Positions 35,501 through 45,800 of a DNA stretch of 64,000 bases are shown piece after piece. The DNA is from Gordius sp. MW1 (Eukaryota > Nematomorpha > Gordioida > Gordea > Gordiidae): NCBI GenBank assembly GCA_964036665.1, contig OZ038531.1:6386168-6450167 (forward strand), written 5' to 3'. Under the pieces are notes generated by a model. The model saw only the letters and a list, made by a program, of their open reading frames with translations, made no database searches and was not told where the DNA came from. Numbering within the stretch: position 1 is the stretch's first letter; each line of letters begins with the position of its first letter. A program made the translations under genes and the position numbers.

Positions 35501-38500
35501 TTTTGCCCCTACCAAATCATTTTGCCCCCCTCTAATTCCAATGCTGGCTACGCCCATGGCTTGAATCAATCTTCCAAACTATTTTGATATTTAAAATTTG
35601 TGCAAAATTAATCGACCTTACATTACACACACGTGAACTTTGTAGGAATGCTTGTTTATGGAACTTGGAAACATTAAGTACATGTATTACCAAGCACTTG
35701 GACAAATGATAACGGGACAGTTTTATCAAAGCCTTATCTCCTTTACCAAAGTATAATGATATTTTTAGGTTAATTTAACAATAACCTTATACTAGCGAAT
35801 AATAATACTACCTAGTTTGTTTGCAAATGCAAAACTTTGAGTTTAATCTGAATGATTTTTATAATGTTTAAGGTCAATTAGTAAAAATTAATCAAAATAG
35901 TGGCCCTAACTTAAATTTTATACATAAGTAGTTTTGAACTAGTTATTTTGTAGTTTTTTTTGTTAATATTTTATATTATCTGTATATAAATACCGATTGT
36001 AGGTTTATAAACTCTATATTTCCATAAATTTCTCTTTTGCCAAGATGTTTTGTAATTTATTTTAAGTAGCAAGTTTTTGTGGAATTTATTTTTGTATCTT
36101 TTGAACATTTATAATCCGCAAAAAATATTGATCTATACTTTCACCTTCGCTTTAGATCCAAGCGAATCCGATTTATCGTGACTATCCATACAGCTCAACA
36201 CCATACTTTTTACGGACTTTATACCTTCGAGGTATTAAATTCTTTTATTTTTGTTATTTTTATAATTTTAGAGTATGCGCGATATCTTCACTCAATGTTA
36301 AACCAACCCTTGTTTCGGGTCAATGTAGATAATGATCTGGATAATTATTTGAAATCTGCCTGGTTGCAAAATAAGTACTTCGACGTGGTAAGTTATTATC
36401 ACAGAAAATATGGCCTTAGTTGTACGGGTAACTTAGAAAAAATGTTCTAAATTTTGCGAATGCTTGTAATTGGATAGGAGTCAATGGGCGTATCCAGGGT
36501 GTGGCAAGGAGGGGCAGCTAGCCCCCCCCCCCCTACAAAACAAATTTAATCTAAATGTGGCTAGAATTTTACAAAATATTTTTTTGCCCCTCCCTAAATC
36601 ATTACGCTTATGTGGGAGTCAATTAAAATAATGTGTTTTAGTACTTCATTACAAGCGTAGGGATAAAAAATTATTTTCAAGCGGAATTTCTCGTTTACTG
36701 GTGGGAATCGAGTTGGAAAACGTTAACTTTGAAGAATTTTAGTTATAAAATTTGCTAAGTCAACTTTTTTTAATTTGGGGTTTTCTACTGAACTCATCTT
36801 TAATCCTATTAGCTTTGATATGATTAAAAATGTTTTTTAACCTCTTTGCTATGTAATTTTTACACCTCCCCCTTCCCCCCTGAGGGTATGTCTTAATATG
36901 CGATTTTGAATCTAATAGATTAAACTCGGGCCTTCGGCCCTCGTGGGAAGGGGGAGAAGGGAAGGGAAGAGGGGAAGGGAAGGGGGGACGACTCATCTGT
37001 ACTTCGTATAAATGTATCATATTTGCTATGCAATTTATGGGCGAGAAAGGTGGGAAGGGGCGAGAATGCCTATAGGGGGGTATTAAATGCCTAATGATTA
37101 ATTAATTATTTATACAAATTTTCCATTATAGGCAAAATGATATAGGCAAAATGTAATATAGGCAAGGGTTAGGGTTAGATTTAGTGTTTGCATCTAGTTG
37201 CGTATTACATTAGTTTTTATTGATTATGGGTCTAACAAACATTATATTATAAAACAACACAATGTTAAGAATTTGCAGAATTGTTGGTAGAAATGTTTTG
37301 TTGAATTTGAACAATTTTTAATTAAAAAAATCAAAAATTTGGCCAATGGTCACTTTTTCTCTATTGGTCAGTACCAACAGATACTCTATAAGTCAATGAT
37401 AGCCAAAAAAATGGAAAAAAAATTTTGATGCTCACTTTGGCCAATGGTCATTTTTTTCCATTGGTCAGCAGCCAGGACACGGTAAAAGTAGATATAAATT
37501 CATAAGAGTAGAAAAAACGAAAAAAAAATTTTCAAATCACATTTTGGCCAATGGTCATTTTATTCCATTGGTCAGCAGCCAGCGGACGGCCAAAAAGTGA
37601 TAATAGCAATGGTAGGAACAGGAACAATCATAATAGTCAAAAAAAAAACGAAAAAAATATTTTCGATTCACATTTTGGCCAATGGTCATTTTTTCCATCA
37701 GTCAGGAGCCAGCGGACGGCCAAAAAGTCATAATAGCAATGGTAGTAACAGGAACAATCATAATAGTAAAAAAAAAACGAAAAAATAAACTCGGATTCAC
37801 ATTTTGGCCATTGGTCATTTTTTCAGTGGTCAGCAGCCAACGGACGGCCAAAAAGTCTTATTATCAATGATAGTAACAAGAACAATCATAAGAGTCAAAA
37901 AAACCCGGGATTCTAACCCAAAAACTAGTTAAATTGCATAGCAATTAAAAGTAAACAACTTTTATTTATGTTTATTATATAACATTGGTCAGCAGCCAGC
38001 GGACGGCTAAAAAGTCATAATAGCAATGGTAGAAACAGGAACAATCATAATAGTCAAAAAAAACGAAAAAAATAATTTCGATTCACATTTTGGCCATTGG
38101 TCATTTTTTTCATCGGTCAGCAGCCAGCGGACGGCCAAAAACTCTTATTATCAATGATAGTAACAAGAACAATCATAAGAGTCAAAAAAAACTCCGGGAT
38201 TCTAACCCCAAAACTAGCTAAATTGCATAGCAATTAAAAAGTAAACAACTTTTATTTATGTTTATTATATAACTAGTTAAATTGCATAGCATTAAAAGTA
38301 AACAACTTTTATCTATGTTTATTATATAATAGATAATTTAACAAATCTTATATATAACACACCGAGGGAAATAGAGATGAGGGGTGGGGCACCTCTTATG
38401 CATTAATTTAAAAAATAACACAGCGAGGGAGATAGAGATGAGGGGTGGGGCACCTCTTTCTCATGCATTAATTTAAAAAATCGATAACCTAATATACCCA

Positions 38501-41500
38501 ATGCAAATAGATAGGGAGGGTAACGGACAACGGACAACGGACGGACAACCAAAAAACGAGCCCATAAATTGCATAGCAATTAAAAAAAGCGAATGCATAT
38601 ACAAGCGTCACGTCATTTAATTTGTTTTTGCTCTTAAAACAAATATTTATCCATTAATTACGCTTATTAATGCACATTCACATGTGGTAACTAAACTAAA
38701 ATTGTTGATTGCACGACATTTAAATCGCATATTTGGACAAAAAAATATGGCGCTTTGAAGTTGAATCGTGTATTAATTAGGACGGGGGTTAAGAAATACT
38801 ATCGTGTTTGCGTTAAGACTCCTATTTGTTATGTTATTCATACCAGAGGTCAGATTAGTTAGAATTTTTCTGCCCGAACCCGGCCCGGCCCGATTTTATA
38901 ATAAATCTGCCCCCCCGAACCATTCTATGTGTCCGCCCGGCAATGTCCGAATTATCCGAGCTGCCCGAACTGCCCGGCCCGAATTGTGTGTTCTAAAATT
39001 TTTAGCACTAAAATCGTTATATTTTTTTAAAATTTTATCTTAATTTTTGATATTTTTTTTAAAATGAGAACTAGGACTAACAAACATTATGAAATCAATT
39101 AAAAAAGATGGCAAAAGATACACAAAAACATTATAATACATTATTTTAAAAAAAAAATTGCGCCCGAATTGCCTGGTGCCCGCCCCGGCCCGCCCGAAAG
39201 TTAAAATTTACGACAGTTGCTCAGCTCGGGCGGGCAGGTTCGGGCAGCGGGCCGGGCCGGGCAAATCTGGTCTCTGATTCATACACGCATTACCTAACGT
39301 TGCTATAGACATAATAGAAAGAAAAGATTTAAAGAATTCAGACACCGCATACCAATCTAATAATAATGTTATAGATAGCGATGGAAAGTCATACCGGGGT
39401 TAAAATTTAAAAAACAAACACAAAAAACTGAGAGGGTCCAAGGGCTTTACCCCAAGGATCCCTGATATCTCCCATATAAAATAAATATTTACATCTTTCA
39501 TCAGCCCCCTTTCCCCCTTAGGAAAAGCTGTCCTGCCGTGCTATTTCCCAAGAATTGCTTACAAATTAAACTATTAATGCTATATCAAGTATAAAAGAGG
39601 TTGGGTTTTTAAACCTAACACATTAATATATATTTCTATATGTATTTTTATATTAATATAGGTTGAGGCAAACTATCGAGAGCAACCCTCCATTAATCCA
39701 CACATCAAGTTAGTAGTATATAACCTTTAACCCTAACGTATATTAAACATTTGGTCACACTAAATAGAGCAGTTAAAATGTTGAAATTCTCCGACATGAA
39801 ACAACACATCGTGGATTTAACGTGTAAAGCGCTCAAACTCGGAGCATCTTTACAGCCTAGGGGAGATGGTTATATGTACAATAAAAGGCTAGCCCTCGCC
39901 CTAGGGCTAGCTACCATAGATCTCGCCCAAATAATTGAAGTATAAATGTTTTTCGCACAAAATAATTTTAAACTCATTTTTTAGGGTTGGATGAATAACA
40001 GGAAAGAAAGTTTGCTTTACAACCGGTGGATGGATATGTACAGAATCGTTTTAAAATATGTTAGGTATGCCGAAGAAATCTTTTCTTAGTTTCATGTTTG
40101 TATGGACCGAGGAGGTATTGTAAATAAGTGGCCCGCGACCTAAATAAAATCTATAATATAAGAATACTTTTTTCATGGGCGTAGCCAGCATTGGAATTAG
40201 AGGGGGGCAATAATGATTTAGGGAGGGGCAAAATGGTCATTTTTTGAATTTTTAGCCTTAATATTAATAAATTTCAACAAAATTTTAAATTTAGAGGGGG
40301 GGGGCAGCCGCCTCTCCCTGTTTCCCCCACCCTTGCCTACGCCCATGCTTTTTTTCACAAGAGACGCTAAAGATACCTGAGAATATTTCTCACACATTTA
40401 CCTATCTTAAAGCCGAGAAGAGCATTGAAAGTCTAAAATAATTATGTATATTTCTCGTTTAAATCTTTTTTTTTCTAAGATTTTACGCACTATCCCAATT
40501 TTTCTTTTTTTGCCAGCCCCGTTTTAAAATGAATACTCAGTTATTTATGAAAAAATCTTACACTTAATTTAAGGTTGGTAGATTTCAGTGAACCAGCTTT
40601 TTGGATCTACGATTTGCCGCTAGACCGACTGGAAACTCCGTACGCCACCAAATTTCATCTATTGAGGCACGTCTTATTTCTAAAGCATTTATTGAAAAAT
40701 AATTTATCGCTATGTTTTATGCTTTAGACGAGGCGAACGATTCCCGCAGCACGAATCTTACTTTAAGCTTGTGCTAAATTTGGTGAAAACTTTAATCCAA
40801 CACTCAGAAAAGTAATTTTTTTAACCTTCTTTAAGGTTTAGAGATGATGTATATCCTGACAAAAAATTTTATCTTTCGTTCCATACGTTTTTAGCAATTT
40901 TTAAAAACATCCATTAAATTATAAAAGCACCGCGAATTTGCAATTTAATTTTTAGATTTTGATAAAACATTCAATATTTAACGTAGCGACGAATTTACGA
41001 ATTACGAAGACACCGATACTCAACTAGACAAATCATTAAATTGTTCAGAATTGCTGGCCTTTGCCAAGGTATTGATTTCATACTTTTTTTCTAAGTATTT
41101 TTAAAGTAAATTTCCTTTAATTTGTCACATAAATTGGGGTATTTAAAATAATTGCACTTTTTTAAACCGAGTTGGCTGTTTTTCTTCATGTGTCTATCTA
41201 AAATGAATATATTTACCTAAATCACAATCAAAACAATTTAGATTAAAAATATATGTCTCTTATTTTATTTAAAAATCGTAGCACAAAATCAATAAAGATG
41301 GCCTTACGGTATCGACTCAGTTGCCGTCAACTGTTTTCGAGACCACGCTGGGCAAACTAGACGGAGTGACAGTGTATTTGGTTGAAGATAAGAGTGGGAA
41401 ACAAGAAACACCCAAATTTTTAGCACAAAATGCCCTCCCCGTACACCCCGTTGAGTAATGGCTTTTATAATTAAATCATAATATGAATTTTTAATATTTA

Positions 41501-42660
41501 TATCAAAAATAACAAGATATTCCACTCATCTTATTTAAAGTTATTGTAAAATATATATGAAATGTATAAAATATCGTTTTACTGAATTTGGTTCTGGAGT
41601 AAGAGAAATTTTTTTAATCTTAAATCTAAAAATTATCTCGCCTTTTTCCAATTAAGAGCGGATATTAGTTCTGTTTGATAATTCGTAAAGACCTTGTGAG
41701 TATTTTGGCGAACGATTATAAAACATAGTTTTATTTTCAAATAAAGTTTTCTTAATAGATTTTAGCTTTCACTTTAAAACGACATTTAAAATATTAATTA
41801 TTATTTCGTTTTGTCTAGATATAAAACATCATTAGTTGATTTTAAGAATTTGTATTTTTTCTTAGGGACGATAAAATCAATTTATACCTGGAAATAAATG
41901 CTTCTTCCTCACGCAACGTATCGTACAGCCAAGAGCTGACGGAATTGTACAAAGATATATTCAAGACGAAAATCTTGAAAGTATTGTAAAAAGTTTGTTT
42001 AAACATTGTAAAAGGCTAGAATATTTTTGCAAAAGACATAATTCTTATTTTAATTTTAAATCTAGCTCTGCTAATATATTCTTAATTTGTATATTAAAAA
42101 TAACAATGCCACTTACACCTTTTGGGTAATAATTGCTATGCAATTTATGGTTTAAGAGTAAATTAATCGCAAAATTTGTTACTTAAAAATCATGTAGAAA
42201 GAAACGTTGGTTGAAAAATTATTGACGATTTTATACTACTACAACAACTACAACCCTATCAGCCATTACGTTAGGTAAAATTTACCCATTTTATCATATA
42301 TAAAAGACCATTATAATTTTATAGCGAAGTGTCCTACTCCGTTACAATAGCGATTCTTATGTCTATGGGTTACAAAATAAATGGTAAAATTCCTATGAAC
42401 AAATCAGTGCACTTAGATGCATTATTGGCCGGGACACCTGAGGCTTTCGTTTTAGTTACCCGACAATGGGTTCACATAGAAAAGTAAAGATATTTCACAT
42501 TTTTTTATCTTCTGAAAATGACATTGATATATTAAAATATGAATTAAACTTTAGGTCAGAAACCTACTTAAAATCGTTCTTAAACATCCAAGAGCATCTT
42601 CCAAATTTAAGAAATCTGCTGGAGGTTTTGAATTCGGATTACGATATCAATACTTGTTAA
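29580..42660 (+). CDS. TTC13: TTC13, tetratricopeptide repeat protein 13 (24 exons, complete)
   Basis: Exons: 29580-29796, 29852-29916, 29956-30031, 30121-30191, 30351-30410, 30456-30560, 31376-31492, 32537-32665, 33635-33714, 34476-34689, 35646-35750, 36156-36231, 36272-36387, 39662-39708, 39768-39939, 39985-40064, 40574-40666, 40728-40811, 40987-41068, 41282-41454, 41866-41980, 42198-42274, 42325-42483, 42555-42660. The sum is 2,619 nt, or 872 residues, against about 860 in vertebrates, and every phase agrees. A signal peptide (MRFFVFLLICISNKYISTAS) opens the protein. TPR helices include RAIIHCKAKLYKEAIRDI. The C-terminal block typical of TTC13 is clear: EYARYLHSML, REQPSINPHIK, KDGLTVSTQLPS, and the ending LPNLRNLLEVLNSD. 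The biochemical role of TTC13 is not established; the signal peptide implies secretory-pathway entry. Intron 17 has a GC donor. Confidence 0.9.
30970..31247. mobile_element. PIF/Harbinger-like MITE in TTC13 intron
   Basis: The ends GGGCCCGTCTTAATATACGA and TTTTAAGACGCACCC are flanked by TAA trinucleotides on both sides. GGG ends with a TWA duplication are typical of PIF/Harbinger. A related copy at 36894-38789 was split by Helentron-like copy B. Confidence 0.8.
31751..32356. mobile_element. piggyBac-like MITE in TTC13 intron
   Basis: The termini CCCTCGAGAGC and GCTCTCGAGGG are flanked by TTAA on both sides. A second inner repeat pair, GTGGGGTC...GACCCCA, lies near each end. The 606 bp contain no transposase frame. 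TTAA target sites and CCC ends fit piggyBac. Confidence 0.85.
33263..33437. mobile_element. hAT-like MITE (CATGGGCGTAGCC family) in TTC13 intron
   Basis: Full-length copy; flanks AACAGTTA and AACACTTA agree at 7 of 8 bases. Confidence 0.82.
34777..34945. mobile_element. hAT-like MITE (CATGGGCGTAGCC family) in TTC13 intron
   Basis: Both termini are present but the flanking 8-mers no longer match. Confidence 0.8.
35223..35310. mobile_element. half-copy of the TAGNGTTGTAAAAACGG family
   Basis: The left terminus TAGTGTCGTAAAAACGGCTG and the following GGTCGA block match the complete copy at 43808-43979. The right terminus is not found. Confidence 0.55.
35382..35558. mobile_element. hAT-like MITE (CATGGGCGTAGCC family) in TTC13 intron
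   Basis: Full-length copy with the exact 8-bp flank GCTTGAAT, ending 87 bp before the exon at 35646. Confidence 0.88.
36482..36612. mobile_element. shortened hAT-like MITE (CATGGGCGTAGCC family)
   Basis: The left end AATGGGCGTATCCAGG is present. The right end is eroded to TTACGCTTATG. The flanks TAGGAGTC and TGGGAGTC differ at one base. Confidence 0.65.
36922..38582 (-). mobile_element. Helentron-like non-autonomous element, copy B
   Basis: The plan is the same as copy A: a GGGCCTTCGGCCC hairpin at the 36.9-kb end, subterminal repeats GCTATGCAATTTATGGGC (about 37026) and GCCCATAAATTGCATAGC (about 38558), a poly-purine minisatellite and a shorter tandem core. It sits in the 3.3-kb TTC13 intron 36388-39661. 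The junctions inside the Harbinger MITE show AT-rich flanks without an evident target duplication. Confidence 0.72.
37340..38165 (+). repeat. tandem array of Helentron-like copy B
   Basis: Units sharing GGCCAATGGTCAT and CAGCAGCCAGCGGACGG recur at about 37340, 37437, 37545, 37675, 37802 and 38092. A separate 60-bp segment (attgcatagcaattaaaagtaaacaac...) is repeated three times between 37920 and 38335. Confidence 0.9.
38844..39276. mobile_element. hAT non-autonomous element in TTC13 intron
   Basis: The termini CAGAGGTCAGATT and AATCTGGTCTCTG are inverted repeats. The exact 8-bp direct repeat ATTCATAC flanks them (38836-38843, 39277-39284). The arms are rich in CCCGGCCCG. No coding frame of interest. 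Confidence 0.9.
40174..40347. mobile_element. hAT-like MITE (CATGGGCGTAGCC family) in TTC13 intron
   Basis: Full-length copy in the intron after the exon ending at 40064; flanks are T-rich (ACTTTTTT and CTTTTTTT). Confidence 0.83.
42130..42152 (+). repeat. solitary Helentron subterminal repeat
   Basis: AATTGCTATGCAATTTATGG matches the subterminal repeat of copies A and B, but no other part of the element is present nearby. It lies in the TTC13 intron 41981-42197. Confidence 0.6.
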
Positions 42661-42841
42661 ACAAATGATATCAGTATTTATCATGATGATTCCATTTTTA
42701 TAGCTTTGATTTTTATAAATTATGTTTTATTTATTGCACTCGTTTTGTTAGAATATTTTTCGTGGCAAAAATATTGAATAAAAACAAATAAAAAAGTTGT
42801 TAAAAACAATCCGATTAACCATTTGAATTTAAATATGATGT
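42661..42841. promoter_or_regulatory. tail-to-tail 3' region with crossing poly(A) signals
   Basis: TTC13 (+) stops at 42660 and the ryanodine receptor (-) stops at 42842. The + strand has AATAAA at 42777 and 42787. The - strand has AATAAA (TTTATT on +) at 42726-42735. Each gene's signal therefore lies beyond the other's, so the two mature 3' UTRs should overlap by roughly 60-100 nt. Confidence 0.6.
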
Positions 42842-45800
42842 TTAATTAGTTTCAAAATTTTCTTCATATTGTTTGCGGAAGCAATCTCCGACCGGGAAGA
42901 AATCCCAACACCTTTGTTGGTAAAGTCTCCACACATAAGTTTCCTTTAAAAATATATAAAGAATTTGTACTGAAATAATTTTATCTTTTATATATATATT
43001 AATTTGAAAAACAAAAATTGTGTATGGGTAGATAGTGATTCTTGATATATTCCTTTGAATATGAAAATAATAAGAAATGATAAATTAAAAAAGATTTACT
43101 TGTCCAGTAAATTCCGTTTCGGGTTTATTGATTAAATGCATTAAAAAGAACCTAAAAGTAAAATTACGTTTTTTAAACGATAATTTGTATTTACATGTAA
43201 TTCGCTAGGTCGTGTTCTTTTTTGGTGTGAATTTCGAAACCGTGAGGCACTTTGTCAAAATAATCTTTACCGATGCCACATATAAAACAATTGGCTTCCA
43301 TGTCTTCTTTAACTTGTTCTAGCTGATCTCTGAGCTCCCCGAATGCGTCAATTATTAAACCTTAACATAAATTTTACAATAATCCATTTTAAAATTCCCC
43401 CAGAATACAGGTTCGTTATGTTAAAATAATTTTATAAATCTATAATTTTTATAATAAAATTAATATTTTTGATATAAATGGCAATTTTATTATCACAACC
43501 TTGTATAATTGCTAGTAGGATGATGATGACGAAAAAGAAGAAAGTTATGTCAAACACGATCCTATATGCTTCGTTAGGGTCTCCATCCGGTGCTTCAATC
43601 TCGTCACCTAATAAAAGAATATTACTTGAGCAATATTTGCCTCTAAATTTAATTATGGCAAATAAATGCAAGTGTTGGAGAATCCAAAATGAAAGTTAGG
43701 TAATATTTTAAAATATAAAATTATGATTGATACATCATATATGTAAAATTGAGCTCACCCACTTGATTTAAAAGGCATATTTCGAAAACAAGATCTATAT
43801 CATTTAGTAGCGTTGTAAAAACGGCTGGGTTTTTTTCGGTCGACCTTCGGTTTTACTAACACTAACGGTCGGCTCTGGTCTGTATTTCAAATTTCGACCA
43901 AACCTAGGGGTCGACTAAGAAAAAAGAGACCAAAATTTGTAAAGGTCGAACAAACAAAACTAGCCGTTTTTACATACTACTATTTAGGTCAAAATAAGAT
44001 GTCTCTTACGAAGCGAAAGATTAGTCAGGCATATTTAAATGAAAACATTACTCAATTTAAACTATCATTTTTATTAACGGAATTAGAACCTTCTATTTAC
44101 ATTTTTCGTGAAAAATAAGCCACAGATGAAAATATATGCACACTCTTAATATTAGCATTACCTATCCCACCACCGGCTCTAACTCCTTTGTAAAGGTGAA
44201 ATACGAAACACTGCAATAAAAGAGAATTAAAATAAAATTTAACGCAATGCGGGATTAATTTATACCGAAAGCATATCGTGACATTTGTAATCTGTGCTTC
44301 CATCCTCGTCTTGAATGTAAAATTTGCGGAAAAAGTTGAAAGCTATCACGGCGTAAATGTATACCACGATGGAGGTCATCATGACCGTTAGTAGAAGCTA
44401 ATTTAACAAAAATAAAATCATTATACAGAAGTTAAAAGTATTTAGCGACCACGTCTTTTAAAATGCTTTAAATTTATAGTTTTATTGATCTGAGCTCCTA
44501 CATTTTAAGCACATTTCAATAGAACATATCTTGAATTTACAATGTGTACACTTGATTGTCAAAATCATGGGCGTAACGAGGGAATGGCAGGAAGCGGCGG
44601 CTGCCTCCCTCTAAATCTAGAAATTCTAAAAAATTTATTATAATCATGGCTTAAATTTTAAAAAATTACTATTTTATCCCTTCCTAAAGCATTATTGCCC
44701 CTCCCCCTCTTGTTCTTGGCTATGCCCATGGTCAAAATTATATTAAAGCTTTACAGCGAGAATCATTAATTTTAAGATCCTTATAAATATCAACCTAACT
44801 TTATCCATTTGAATAATTCTAATTTGAACAAACAATATAACTTTTTTATTGTATCGTTGAATACACCCTCACGTGTAAAATTTATATAAGCTATACCTGT
44901 TTGCCATTATGTGTAACTGACATCAAAATAGTCCTCAGTGTCTTGAAACCGATAGCGATGTCGAGTAAATGTGCGGCGAAGAAGAAGTGGTTATAATTTC
45001 CCAGCAAGGAAAATACGAAGTAAACCAGTATGTAGAGAAATGACTGTAAAAATGTAATTATGATTAATTAAACAGTTCCGTATGAAAAACTTAAAGATGT
45101 TATGTTAAAGCTTGTATGTTAAAATATTAAATATTCATTTTATGAAATGCAAATTTTTATAAATTTTTAGTTAAAAACAAACTGTTTATTTTTAATTCTG
45201 CTATATTTCTATAAACATAGAATGTCTTATAAAAATTATTAGGTTAATTAAATGATCTTTATTAAATCTTACTTGATAATTTTTCAAAATTATAGCGATT
45301 AATGACATTTTCTATTAAACCGCCAATTACAAGTTCCAGTATACATTTAAAAAATCACATAAATAAAATTTATTAAAGTTATTTTAACATACATTATCAG
45401 TCATAGTTATGCCCAATTGCCAAATTTGATATTTCAAATCCATTTTGCTGTGATGGTCTTTGATCTTAGGACTCTCATCTTTGATAATTTTTATCTCTTC
45501 TTCGAGCCCCAGCAAAGCTTTAAGCTCATTGGCGTCGTGCGTCTCTGAATACTTAGCCAAAACCTATTCGTAATAAAATATTAAAAAATTTAGATGTGTA
45601 TTTTTATTATAAAACAAGAAAAATATTTGATTTGAATAACACTTTGTTTCAAAGCAGATAGCAAATGAAAAGGTTTTCGGGTCTTAAAGTTTTTAAATTA
45701 TAAAAACTAAAAAGCCGTGATATAATAGAAACAATTATGAATTTCGACCCAAGTTTCATTTTTAATCCGTTAGTGGCTTTAGGAAATCCAAGAGGAGGCT

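Larger units (their letters stand above)
36894..38789. mobile_element. Harbinger-like MITE split by Helentron-like copy B
   Basis: 36894-36921 matches the right end of the intact copy (30970-31247) in reverse complement. After the 1.66-kb insert, 38583-38789 continues the same copy through phrases such as CAAGCGTCACGTCATTTAAT and AATATGGCGCTTTGAAGTTG. The intact copy therefore serves as the empty site. Confidence 0.8.

Noticed and set aside
39940-40670. GT donor at the end of the TTC13 exon near 40670
   Set aside because: Using cac/gtctta puts the following exon out of frame with an early stop; the GC donor at 40667 keeps phase.
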